Source: Neobacillus kokaensis (GTDB lineage: Bacteria > Bacillota > Bacilli > Bacillales > Cytobacillaceae). Taken from it: a DNA stretch of 64,000 bases. Positions within the stretch are counted from its first letter, which is position 1, and each line of letters opens with the position of its first letter. The stretch lies in the NCBI RefSeq assembly GCF_014656545.1, contig NZ_BNDS01000004.1, positions 33,153-97,152 on the forward strand, given 5' to 3'. The position numbers and the translations under genes are program-made. Of the stretch, positions 17,581 through 26,508 are shown piece after piece. The notes under the pieces were generated by a model. That model was not told the DNA's origin. It made no database searches and was given only the letters and a program-made list of their open reading frames with translations.

Positions 17581-18373
17581 TATCTTTTCCCTCCAATACT
17601 GTGATCCACTGTAGCATAGTGTCTAGCTCCGTTTGTTTCCAAGACAATGGCATGTCTTGATTACAAATAATATAATCAACCTTTGCTAAAGGACAAATTT
17701 GATAAAAGGACTCCTGTTGGATTTTCGAAGAATCGGCCAATAGAAAAACCTGATTAGCTCTTTCTACCATTACCGTCGATACCATACATTCTTCAAAATT
17801 ATAATCGCTGACATGACTGGTTGTGATGCCGCCGCAAGAGAGAAATAATTTATCAAACCGAAATGACTCCATCATTTTGCAAGTCAGTGCCCCGATGATT
17901 GATTTTTGGGCAGGATTTGTGACTCCCCCGAGGACAATGATTTTCCCATCAAACTGTTGGGCTTCTACCAGCTTATTTAATTCATCGGCTGCCGCTAGCG
18001 AATTGGTCACAATGGTGACATCTTTCACCCCTGAAATCGCCCTTGCCAGGTAAATGTTTGTTGTCCCGACATCAATCATGATGGTGTCGCCATCCTGTAT
18101 AAAAGCGGCGGCTTTCCTTCCTATCGCCGCTTTTGCTTCACTTCTTACATTCATTTTGCTTTCGAAATGCGGCTCATTATTGGTCTGAAGAAAATTGACG
18201 GCCCCGCCGTGAACCCTTTTCACCATCTTATTCTTTTCCAATGCATCCAAGTCGCGGCGAATGGTTTCAGGCGCCACTCCCAATTCTTGAGCAAGCGCAG
18301 CAACAAATACCTTCTTGTCTTTTTCTAATTGTGCCACAATATGCTGCTGACGTTCGTTTAAAAATACATCCAT
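17570..18373 (-). CDS. DeoR/GlpR-family transcriptional regulator
   Basis: 267 residues. The N-terminal DeoR helix-turn-helix begins NERQQHIVAQLEKDKKVFV and includes APETIRRDLDALE; a central linker VKRVHGGAV leads to the C-terminal sugar-phosphate-binding domain with MIDVGTTNIYLAR, VTNSLAAADEL, VLGGV and FLSCGGI. These regulators usually repress and are released by a phosphorylated sugar. It is first in a unit with the PHP phosphatase and possibly the MgtC-like gene. A promoter whose -10 overlaps a perfect inverted repeat lies upstream (18458-18509), which suggests autoregulation. Ribosome site GGGGAG precedes ATG 18373. Confidence 0.88.
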   Translation of the reverse strand: MDVFLNERQQHIVAQLEKDKKVFVAALAQELGVAPETIRRDLDALEKNKMVKRVHGGAVNFLQTNNEPHFESKMNVRSEAKAAIGRKAAAFIQDGDTIMIDVGTTNIYLARAISGVKDVTIVTNSLAAADELNKLVEAQQFDGKIIVLGGVTNPAQKSIIGALTCKMMESFRFDKLFLSCGGITTSHVSDYNFEECMVSTVMVERANQVFLLADSSKIQQESFYQICPLAKVDYIICNQDMPLSWKQTELDTMLQWITVLEGKDNEG

Positions 18374-18457
18374 TATATTAGCTCCCCTTACATCCTAAAA
18401 AAGATTATTTGGGTATGTTTGTTTTGTTGTTACCGTTAATTAATTCAAACATAATAC

Positions 18458-18509
18458 AACATAAATCAAATCTTAAATTTATGTTATTATAAATAAACTC
18501 ATTTGTAAA
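18458..18509 (-). promoter_or_regulatory. Candidate DeoR promoter overlapped by an inverted repeat
   Basis: Minus-strand -35 TTTACA (18504-18509), 17-bp spacer, -10 TAACAT (18481-18486). A perfect inverted repeat AACATAAAT (18458-18466) / ATTTATGTT (18477-18485) overlaps the -10, as expected for a repressor site. The region is very AT-rich, so chance is possible. The 18374-18693 gap holds this and the terminator at 18575-18610. Confidence 0.5.
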
Positions 18510-18574
18510 TTAAAACTTTCAAATAATTTAAATAATTTTTCGAGGGAAATCCACAGAGAAGGTTTACACAACCT

Positions 18575-18610
18575 AAAAAAAAAGACGCAGTGAAATCTCA
18601 CTGGTCTTTT
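18575..18610 (-). terminator. Rho-independent terminator of region B operon
   Basis: On the minus strand, AAAGAC-CAGTGA, loop GATT, TCACTG-C-GTCTTT, followed by an unbroken run of T (18575-18583). It lies about 85 bp after the sulfatase stop codon and ends the operon that starts near 31628. Confidence 0.9.
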
Positions 18611-18693
18611 AGGTTGAATTTATCTTTTTAAGTTTCTGTCCTGTTAAAAGTCGTAGTTGATTGTATAGAGTGGAATTCTCTTAAAATTTCAAT

Positions 18694-20190
18694 TTATTTT
18701 TTTCCAACCGATTCTAGTAAATGATCTAGGCAAGCTTTCGTTATTCGCCCTTCGATGAGGCGCTCCCCATCCGTATATCCTTCTTCACGCCCATCCAGCT
18801 CACCCACCAGCCGCTGTCGCCAAAACTCCAAGCGGTGACGATATTCCTCTTTATTACTAAGATTGGTCACTTCCTGAGGATCTTCCACGAGATTGAACAA
18901 CTGCTCTTCCCCGGTCCGAGAATACCAGATATATTTTTCTTTTCCATCAGTTAGGTAATGATGAGAAAGCTGACCATGTGCATGTTCCCCGTGAATGTAC
19001 TCGCGCCACTCTTCAGACTGCTCAGCTAATAAGTTTAATACGCTCTTCCCTTCTACGGTTTCAGGAATCTCTACATTTGCAGCATCCAGCAAGGTCGGCA
19101 TAATATCACGAAGCTCAACCACTTCTTCAACTACCTGATTTTTCTTTATTCCTAGTAGGTTTCCAGGATCGGAAAGGATAAATGGAACCTTGGCGCTTCC
19201 TTCATATGCTAAGGACTTGCGGAAAAGGTGATGATCTCCCAGCAATTCACCATGGTCAGAAACGAACAAAACAACCGTATTGTGTAACACACCGTGTTCT
19301 TCCATTGCGATCATGAAGCGGCCGATTTGATAATCGATATGGGTAATCAGTGCATAGTAGGCCGCCCGTGCGCGCTGCAGACGATTCTTTGGCACCTTTC
19401 CTCTATCGGTAATAGGATTGTATCCGAATCTTTGTAGATCTTCTTGTTCAGCCCAATCACCCACAGGCGGATCTGGCAGCTCTAAATCTTTATACATATC
19501 GAAAAATACCTGCGGCGGATCAAACGGCGGATGCGGCCTGACAAAGGACATTTTTAAGAAAAATGGCTTTGTTGGATCACGCCTTCTCAAGAAATCGATC
19601 GACTGCGTTACCACCCAATTGGTTGGATGTAAAGATTCTGGTAAATGCCATGGTCTTGCCACTGTAGAAGCATTGCAATCCAGTCCTAAATCAATTAAAT
19701 CTACCTGGGAACCTGCCTGTTCTTTTAACCACGGTAAATAATCATCACCACTGTAATTATAGGAGTCTGCCTCAAGGTTCTGTTGCTTAAAGCGGTTATA
19801 ATGCAGATAGCCATCATGCAGCACTACATTGTGAAAACCAACTAGGTTTCTTGCAGGATAAACATGCATCTTTCCAACTGCCTGGGTATGATATCCTGCC
19901 TTTGCCAATTCACCTGGCAAAGTATGTTCATAGTTCCAAGGAATTCTATCTTGATAGCCTACCCGGCCGGTAGATGTTTGTGACATTCCTGTTAATACAG
20001 ACGCCCTTGCTGGTACACAGGTTGGTGTTGCTGCGTATGTATTTTTAAAAAGAACGCCATTGCGGGCAAGCTGATCGAGATTGGGTGTATCGACTACGGG
20101 ATGATCCAGCAAGCTTAAACAATCTCCACGCATTTGATCAACCATGATTAATAATATATTGGGCTTCAAGGTGCAATCACAACCTTTCAT
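18694..20190 (-). CDS. Type I sulfatase
   Basis: 498 residues of the alkaline-phosphatase superfamily. The formylglycine motif is present: Cys58 in CVPARASVLTG fits C-x-P-x-R. Calcium-site residues appear in NILLIMVDQMRGD and VLFVSDHGELLGDH. It should remove sulfate from a sugar or other sulfate ester, in the cytoplasm since no signal peptide is visible. Activity needs a sulfatase-maturing enzyme, and none lies in the window. The start is uncertain: ATG 20190 has no ribosome site, while TTG seven codons later has AAAGG upstream. It is the last gene of the operon, 52 bp after the isomerase gene, before the terminator at 18575-18610. Confidence 0.88.
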   Translation of the reverse strand: MKGCDCTLKPNILLIMVDQMRGDCLSLLDHPVVDTPNLDQLARNGVLFKNTYAATPTCVPARASVLTGMSQTSTGRVGYQDRIPWNYEHTLPGELAKAGYHTQAVGKMHVYPARNLVGFHNVVLHDGYLHYNRFKQQNLEADSYNYSGDDYLPWLKEQAGSQVDLIDLGLDCNASTVARPWHLPESLHPTNWVVTQSIDFLRRRDPTKPFFLKMSFVRPHPPFDPPQVFFDMYKDLELPDPPVGDWAEQEDLQRFGYNPITDRGKVPKNRLQRARAAYYALITHIDYQIGRFMIAMEEHGVLHNTVVLFVSDHGELLGDHHLFRKSLAYEGSAKVPFILSDPGNLLGIKKNQVVEEVVELRDIMPTLLDAANVEIPETVEGKSVLNLLAEQSEEWREYIHGEHAHGQLSHHYLTDGKEKYIWYSRTGEEQLFNLVEDPQEVTNLSNKEEYRHRLEFWRQRLVGELDGREEGYTDGERLIEGRITKACLDHLLESVGKK

Positions 20191-20242
20191 TTAGTCAAAA
20201 TATAACGCCCTAATTCTGAACAAGGCATGTAAGCATTGTCTC

Positions 20243-21124
20243 TTATTTAAAAGTCCGAATAAATTTAATTGCCTCGCCAATATCTTGAACAGGACTCGTG
20301 CCGACTTCACGTTCAATTGTTAAGTACCCCGTGTAGCCAATTGATTGGAGAGCGGCAAAATACTGGTTAAAATCCACCTTCCCTTGACCTAATGGAAGCT
20401 CTCTGAAAAACTCTCCCTCGGTCACCATTTTTGCAATTTGTTCATGGTCCACTCCGTTGCCGAAGTCCAGCGAACCATAGACAGCACGAGGATCAACCTG
20501 CTTCAGCCTGATGCCATCTTTTACATGGGTATGAACAATATATTCCTTTAGCAGTTTAACTCCTTCTACCGGATCATCTCCGGTAACCATCACCATATTG
20601 GCCGGGTCAAAGTTTACGGAAACACCGTTAGTGCTTAGCGAATCCAAGAAGTTTTTTAACGTTAACGAAGTTTCTGGACCCGTTTCTATCGCAAAATAAG
20701 CGTTTAAGCTTTTAGCATAAACCCCCAATTCCTCACAGGCTTTTTGCATTGATGCATACACTTCAGATGATGGATCTTCTGGAACTATTCCAATGTGAGT
20801 CGTAACGATATTGGTTCCAAGCTCAACCGCTAAATCAAGAATTCTTTTGGACTTCTCAACCTTTTCTGGATTCGCATCCTTATCTTGAAATCCATGTCCG
20901 CCTAAATCACCGCAAAGTGCTGAGATTTCCAACCCTAATGACGCGATATAATCCTTTAATTCCTTTCTTGCAGCAGAAGTCAAATTTTCTGGGCTCATTT
21001 CTCCATCAACCGCATAAATTTGGACACCATCTGCACCAAGCTCTTTCGCCACCTTCAACCCTTCACGGATAGGCAGGCGCAAACTATCGACAATAATTCC
21101 AATCTTATTTTCTAATTTTATCAT
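20243..21124 (-). CDS. Sugar phosphate isomerase/epimerase (TIM barrel)
   Basis: 293 residues, xylose-isomerase-like barrel. Motifs include QIYAVDGE, ISALCGDLGGHGF, VTTHIGIVPEDP, FAIETGPE, VNFDPANMVM, VHTHVKDGI and LTIEREVG, giving the usual Glu/Asp/His/Glu metal set. ATG 21124 is chosen over an in-frame GTG at 21145 because AAAGGGAGA is well spaced for it. The substrate is unknown; an epimerase for a sugar released by the neighbouring glycosidases is plausible. The gap from the GH20-like gene is 122 bp, unusually large for this operon (see the open in-frame stretch at 21142-21246). Confidence 0.82.
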   Translation of the reverse strand: MIKLENKIGIIVDSLRLPIREGLKVAKELGADGVQIYAVDGEMSPENLTSAARKELKDYIASLGLEISALCGDLGGHGFQDKDANPEKVEKSKRILDLAVELGTNIVTTHIGIVPEDPSSEVYASMQKACEELGVYAKSLNAYFAIETGPETSLTLKNFLDSLSTNGVSVNFDPANMVMVTGDDPVEGVKLLKEYIVHTHVKDGIRLKQVDPRAVYGSLDFGNGVDHEQIAKMVTEGEFFRELPLGQGKVDFNQYFAALQSIGYTGYLTIEREVGTSPVQDIGEAIKFIRTFK

Positions 21125-21141
21125 TTTACATTCTCCCTTTC

Positions 21142-21246
21142 TCACAATCTTTCGATAAATCCTGACCCAATTTTCCCACCGGCAGGAACCTCTTCCAGTG
21201 CTCCAACTACTATCGCTATTGACTTAGATTTACTTTCTAGTCTACG
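21142..21246 (-). other. Open 34-codon stretch in frame after the GH20-like stop
   Basis: Directly after the TAA stop of the GH20-like gene the same frame stays open for 34 codons (including IAIVVGALEEVPAGGKIG) and closes at a TGA that abuts the next gene's ribosome site. It looks like a lost C-terminus created by a premature stop, or the remnant of another gene. Confidence 0.4.
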
Positions 21247-22275
21247 TTATGAGAGCTCTTTCGTAATCACATCAAGAGTACGATAAAGCTCATCCAGTTC
21301 CCCTAACTCTTCCTCTCTTGTAAAGGAGGACGAAGTTAAATGAATAAATTTTTCAAAGGCTTCTTGATTCCAGCCATTCCACGAGGTGACTGCCATTCCA
21401 AGCAAGCGATCCGGCTCCGATGTTTCAACTGCCTGGCGCTTGCTCTCCTTAAGAAAATCTACTGCTGCTTCTGTTTTATACCAGCAGGAAGGAATTACCG
21501 AGAATCCCTTTTCTAAAAAGATACCAATCGAAGGATACGAATCCAAAGGATCATAATGCCAATCCATCAAGACAATATCTGTCGGTATCGCCGAAATAGC
21601 CTTGTGGGTACCAAAGGTATCGCCTTCCCATCGGTTATAACCAGTTGCCTCACTGTCATTTAACCGGTCCGCCCACATATACATCTGGACACCACGCTCT
21701 TTCACTAAATATCCATGCAAATCATTTATTGCTTTAGCGAAAAGCTCTCCCCGCTCTTTCCCCTTGCATCGCGGGCACTGGTCATCAGCAAGCGCGTAAA
21801 CTTCATCCATGCCTACATGCATCGCATCTGCATCAAAGGCATCAATGATTTCACCAAGCAGATCAAAGGCAAGCGCGTTGATTTCTGGATGCAGCGGACA
21901 CCAGCTGCGGCAGAAAAAGTCAGGCCATTTTGCATCTAATGGGATATGTGGTGTTTCATCAAATTCAGGATAGGCTTTTAACAGTGAGTTAGGCGCTCCG
22001 CCCCAGCCCTGATGACCAAGACATTGAAACAGTGGAATGACACGTATACCATGCCGCTTACAAACATCGGCAATTTCCCTAGCATCCTGTTTTGTTAAAG
22101 TTCCTTCAGTGATTTCCGGATGTTTTTCAAAAACAAACGATGTATTGCATTCAATGATTAGCTGATTAATACCTTTTGGTGCCAGTACTTTTTCGATAAA
22201 CTGCTTGAATGGTTCTACCAGCTGATGTGATCCAAAACGGAGATGAAACGCTTTAACAGAATCGGTCTTTTTCAC
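21247..22275 (-). CDS. GH20-like beta-N-acetylhexosaminidase catalytic domain protein
   Basis: 342 residues. The catalytic Asp-Glu pair typical of GH20 is Asp157-Glu158 in AMHVGMDEVYAL, and the barrel fold is supported by RVIPLFQCLGHQGWG and YMWADRLND. The N-terminal domain of classical GH20 enzymes is absent, so this is a short, catalytic-domain-only form. It probably removes GlcNAc or GalNAc in the cytoplasm. The start is GTG 22275 with AAAGGA upstream. A 34-codon open stretch in the same frame follows its TAA, so the C-terminus may have been shortened. It sits next to GH125 and GH38 genes, a combination known from the Streptococcus pneumoniae N-glycan locus. Confidence 0.75.
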   Translation of the reverse strand: MKKTDSVKAFHLRFGSHQLVEPFKQFIEKVLAPKGINQLIIECNTSFVFEKHPEITEGTLTKQDAREIADVCKRHGIRVIPLFQCLGHQGWGGAPNSLLKAYPEFDETPHIPLDAKWPDFFCRSWCPLHPEINALAFDLLGEIIDAFDADAMHVGMDEVYALADDQCPRCKGKERGELFAKAINDLHGYLVKERGVQMYMWADRLNDSEATGYNRWEGDTFGTHKAISAIPTDIVLMDWHYDPLDSYPSIGIFLEKGFSVIPSCWYKTEAAVDFLKESKRQAVETSEPDRLLGMAVTSWNGWNQEAFEKFIHLTSSSFTREEELGELDELYRTLDVITKELS

Positions 22276-22290
22276 TTGATAAACATCCTT

Positions 22291-23601
22291 TCATTGGCCT
22301 ATTTTTGATAGTGCATTGCCTTTTACATATTTGTTGCACATTGTTAATAGAAATTCACTGAACATTGAATTTGCCCAAGAGAACCATAGCCGCGTAAACT
22401 TTTCTGGTGCGTCAACATGAAAGCCTTCGTGCATCAAGTTGGCATTCGCATCCGTGGTTTTAAACAGCTCCAAAATTTCAACCCTTTCCTGATCGGAAAC
22501 TGCTGTCATCCCCTGTATGGCTAGGGCAATATGCCAAATAAATTGGGGCGGCGTGTGCGGACTGCCGATGCCTTTAGCGGCACTTCCTTCATAAAAATAA
22601 GGATTCTCCTCGCTTAAAATAAATTTCCTTGTATTTAAATAAATCGGGTCATCCGGGCTGCAATAGCCGAGGTACGGCATGGATAATAGACTTGGGACAT
22701 TGGCATCGTCCATTAAGTTATAGTTTCCAAGTCCGTCTGTTTCATAGACATATATCTTCCCGTACTCTGGGTGTTTTACTATACCAAACGTTTGGATTCC
22801 GCGATCAATTTCCTCCGCCAGCCTTACAGATTCTTCGAATAATTCATCATCGTTTAAAACTTTCTCAGCAATTTCAGAAAGCTGTTTCAGCACAACAACC
22901 GCAAACATATTGGCTGGAATTAAATAGCCATACTGGCAGGCATCATCACTTGGACGGAAGCCTGACCAGGTCATTCCAGTATAGGTCACCAAGCTGCCTT
23001 TTCCATCTCGAGTTAATGTATCTGAAGGTGGGCAATTGTCACGTTCAAACCGATAAGGAGATTGCTCCTCATGATTCTGTTCAACCACCCATAGTGCGAG
23101 AATTTTTTCTACTGCAGTTTGAAAGCTTTCATTAAAATGGGAGGTTCTACCTGTTGCCTTCCAAAATAAATAAGCAAGCTGGATAGGATAACAAAGAGAA
23201 TCAATTTCATATTTTCGTTCCCAAATCAACGGCGTCATCTCTGTTGAATCCTCATGGTACCGCTGTCCGTTTGGTTCTTCATTAAAACCGTTGGCATATG
23301 GATCATGATTGATATAAGCAAATTGGCTGTTTATAACCCCTTCAATCATGTCTGCGATTTCCGGATCGGTCTCTGCCAGGAGCAGATAAGGGCGGACTTG
23401 GGCGGCAGAATCCCGCAGCCACATTGCCGGTATATCCCCTGTGATTACGAAGATAGAACCGTCCTTCCGCTTTTTTAATGTTGTTTCATAGGTATTAGAA
23501 AAACAATTCTCAAACAATGCTTGTACCTTTGGATCTTGGTGAAAAATTGTTTTCACTTCTTCAATCAGTGCTTTCATGCTGGCTGGCAATTGGTTTGTCA
23601 T
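22291..23601 (-). CDS. GH125 exo-alpha-1,6-mannosidase
   Basis: 436 residues, the normal GH125 length. Family signatures are GDIPAMWLRDSAAQVRPYLL near residues 51-70, QRYHEDSTEMTPLIWERKYE, GMTWSGFRPSDDACQYGYLI, YLGYCSPDDPIY and GIGSPHTPPQFIWHIALA. The enzymes are metal-independent inverting mannosidases acting on alpha-1,6-linked mannose of N-glycans. There is no signal peptide. It overlaps the preceding GH38 gene by 4 bp, and the GH20-like gene follows after 15 bp. It is intact, unlike the adjacent GH38. Confidence 0.93.
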   Translation of the reverse strand: MTNQLPASMKALIEEVKTIFHQDPKVQALFENCFSNTYETTLKKRKDGSIFVITGDIPAMWLRDSAAQVRPYLLLAETDPEIADMIEGVINSQFAYINHDPYANGFNEEPNGQRYHEDSTEMTPLIWERKYEIDSLCYPIQLAYLFWKATGRTSHFNESFQTAVEKILALWVVEQNHEEQSPYRFERDNCPPSDTLTRDGKGSLVTYTGMTWSGFRPSDDACQYGYLIPANMFAVVVLKQLSEIAEKVLNDDELFEESVRLAEEIDRGIQTFGIVKHPEYGKIYVYETDGLGNYNLMDDANVPSLLSMPYLGYCSPDDPIYLNTRKFILSEENPYFYEGSAAKGIGSPHTPPQFIWHIALAIQGMTAVSDQERVEILELFKTTDANANLMHEGFHVDAPEKFTRLWFSWANSMFSEFLLTMCNKYVKGNALSKIGQ

Positions 23602-26305
23602 GAAAAAAAGTTCTCCTTTTTCTTAAGACCTACTGTAACAATCTCATAAGGATTGACGGAAATCGAGTTTTCAAGATTTATGCCTTCTTGCTCTAAGACA
23701 TTGCTTTTATATTTTTTTGCAGCAGTGAAATGCGGTAGGATTCTTAAATCCTCATGTTCATTAGACAGGTTATACCAACGAATCATAACATCACCTGTTT
23801 TCTCTGCTGTCTTCATTGATGAAAAAGCAAGCTTGGAACCCGACCACTCAACACATGTATGCGTTAAAGGAAGTTTCCCATCGTGGAGATTCGTTTGCTT
23901 GACACCCCACGGAATCTGGAACTGATATGCCTCAGTGTAGGCATCATCTCCATGAGGAATGATTTTAAAATGCACCGTCTGTTCTCCCAGGCATTGGGCT
24001 TCCGGTGTTGGGAAATAGCCCCAGTCTCCTAATTCTCTTACCGCACGAAGGATTGTAATAGCAATCGTATTCTTTCCATCGCGAATAACCTCGTATTCAT
24101 TCAGCCCTTTATTGGCAATTGTTAGACCAGCTTGTTCATTGTGGACGCTTACAAACGCTTGCTGGTGCTGGCAGTTGCTTGGATTCTTCCATTCCTTTGA
24201 TGGAAGATTGTCTCGCTTGGCCGCTTCAAAAATGGAATCCGCATAATGGCAGCTGGTTTCTATTTCAGTCGGGAATAACACACGCAAGCGATGGTCGGTA
24301 ACTTGATTATCAAAAGAGGTTGTCACATCAATACCCTTCCCATGTTTTTCAAGCTTGACAATTGTTTTGATTGTAAAAGGTGTCGTTTCCGCTGCCCGCT
24401 GTGATTTTCGGGAGGTAAACCAAACGAGCTGGCTTTGTTCCGTATCCAGTTCATCGCTTGCCCCGGATGGGAGTTCCCATTGATGAACTATTTCAAGCAC
24501 TGCCTGGAGTGGAGAATCTTCTATGATTCGAATATCAGCCAGCACATTCTCCGTCGTCAAGCTGTTTTCACCATCTGGCTGGCGGTACATATACTCATTG
24601 CCAATGTCGCCGCTATCTTCATAGATACAAAGATTTTTGAACACTTTGCCGCTCTTTTTATCCTTAACAGTTAATGAACCGTTATCAGCTACATTGATAA
24701 GTAGAAAATCATTTTCTATTTCTCTATCATGATTAAATAACGAGTGGCTGCTTTTTGTTTCTGACATTGATTCCTTTACAAAAGCATACGTTTTATGACC
24801 TAGACCTGGAATATCAATTGCTTCGAACGTAAGTCTAACTTTTCTTGCCATATATGGCTGACGAAATTGATCGTCCGGCAAATCGTAGCCAAATTGAATG
24901 CTCAGATCCTTTAATTCAAATGGATAGTGATTGCCTGTCTCATCCACCAAGACGCGTCCATCAAGCGGGATATTCAGCAATTCTGCTTTATTAACTCCCT
25001 TTGAATAGTATTGGCGCTCCAGGTCAAGATCTATTGTAACAACCCCGGTCCGCTTCCAGCCCGAAGTGTTAAATACAGTAAATGGAATGGCGTCATCCCC
25101 ATATTTACGATACGTATTTGTATTTATCTGGTTTGTGATCGCAGCCATACTATCATCAATAATCATTTCCGCCACATGCCTGCTTTTTTCAAATCTGGTT
25201 ACCATTTCACGATGCACCTCGTCCACACTGCAGCCGCAGATGCTGTCATGCGGATGATTTTGCATTAGTGTTTTCCATGCATATGAAAATAAATGATGCG
25301 GGTACTTCTCACCTGCAAGATAAGCGAAAGAAGCCAGTGGTTCGGCCACTTTTTCCAGCATTGTCTGCCCTATTTGGTTAAGCTGCTTTAAATATATGCG
25401 TGCTGAAGCCGTATTGACGAGCGTCCCCCAGCCATCTGTATGCTGGCTACGCAGTTCCCCGTTGATCACCTTTAAATCATTGGGAAGTGATTGTTTAACT
25501 TGTTGGATATACTGGTCGAAATCTGAATGAATAAATTCATAGTCAGGAAATAGTTCCTGGGCCACAGTGATAGCTCCCGATAAATCTGTTTGAACCGGCT
25601 GATGGTCACAGCCATTCATCATTAACAAATGAGGAGTTGCCGCATATTTTTCAGCATTGGCAATCCTTTGCTTCCAAAACTCCCGTGCTTCTTCACGTAA
25701 AACAGGGATTTCATTGCCGTTGCTATACCAATTTGCAAACAAAATCCCAAGTACGGTGGACCCATCTGGCGACTGCCAAATCATTTCCGAATAAGGAGAT
25801 TCGTAATCTTCGGATTCACTTACCATATTGTTGAATCCGGTAGGTTTAACTCCTCTGCCAAAAACAGCAGTGTCAATGCCGGCTTGCTTAAGAATTTGCG
25901 GAGCCTGACCCATGTTGCCAAACGAGTCAGGAAAATAGCCGAGCATTGATACCTTACTGCCCCATCCCACCGCATCCTTTAACCCATACTGGAGATTGCG
26001 AAGTTGGCTTCACTGCTTGTTAAAAATTCATCCTGCAGGATGTACCATGGACCAATATGAATTCTATCCTCATCTATGAATTGTTTCAGTTTTTCTTTCA
26101 TTTCAGGACGGAATTGCAGATAGTCATCAAGGATGATGGTCTGGCCATCGAGATGAAAACTTTTAAAATTTGAATCTTTTTCTAATGTTTCAATTAGTTG
26201 ATCCATTAGTTTGCAAAGCAAAACATGGTGCTTTTCGAATGGCAAATACCATTCTCGGTCCCAATGGGTGTGGGAAATGATATGAACAAACTTTTTCTTG
26301 TTCAA
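23598..26305 (-). pseudogene. GH38 alpha-mannosidase, disrupted by a one-base frameshift
   Basis: Two consecutive frames make one GH38 gene. The 5' part (TTG 26305, preceded by GGAGGG; HTHWDREW with zinc-site His12, His14, Asp16) ends early at a TAA near 25979. The 3' part resumes with VSMLGYFPDSFGNMGQ (nucleophile Asp). Inserting a single C at about 26000 (TTC|CGC) restores NFRNLQYGLKDAVGWG across the junction and an open frame of about 902 residues, normal for MngB/YbgG-type enzymes. This is either a true pseudogene or a sequencing error. If real, both fragments are inactive because the zinc ligands and nucleophile are split. The long in-frame start at 26347 lacks a ribosome site. Confidence 0.88.
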
Positions 26306-26341
26306 CCTGAACCCTCCATCATCTTTATTTCTATGTATTTG

Positions 26342-26368
26342 GGTCACTAAACCTGTTGGATAGTGACC
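26342..26368. promoter_or_regulatory. Inverted repeat upstream of the GH38 gene
   Basis: GGTCACTA (26342-26349) and TAGTGACC (26361-26368), perfect 8-bp arms with an 11-nt spacer, 37 bp upstream of the GH38 TTG start. It could be an operator for an internal promoter or an intergenic RNA hairpin. Confidence 0.4.
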
Positions 26369-26400
26369 GCTTATTCATTTTTTATTAGTGCTTGAACATA

Positions 26401-26494
26401 TATCTGCAACTTTGAGTGATTTATCTGCAGTTTTTCTTATATATCTGCAATTTCGGGTGATTTATCTGCGATTTTTCAAATATTTATGCAAATT
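26401..26494. repeat. TATCTGCA tandem repeats, ~20.5-bp period
   Basis: TATCTGCA-type cores begin at 26401, 26422, 26442 and 26463, with a degenerate TTATGCA near 26484. Units alternate between one ending GAGTGATT or GGGTGATT and one ending in a T-rich tail, giving a ~41-bp higher order. It fills most of the gap between the isomerase and GH38 genes. Confidence 0.75.
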
Positions 26495-26508
26495 TACTTT
26501 TACACAGC

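Noticed and set aside
22629..23135. 168-codon open frame on the plus strand
   Set aside because: Lies wholly opposite the conserved GH125 gene, with no ribosome site or recognisable protein; a shadow frame.
26401..26494. CRISPR array
   Set aside because: Repeats are contiguous at 20-21 bp with no unique spacers and no cas genes.
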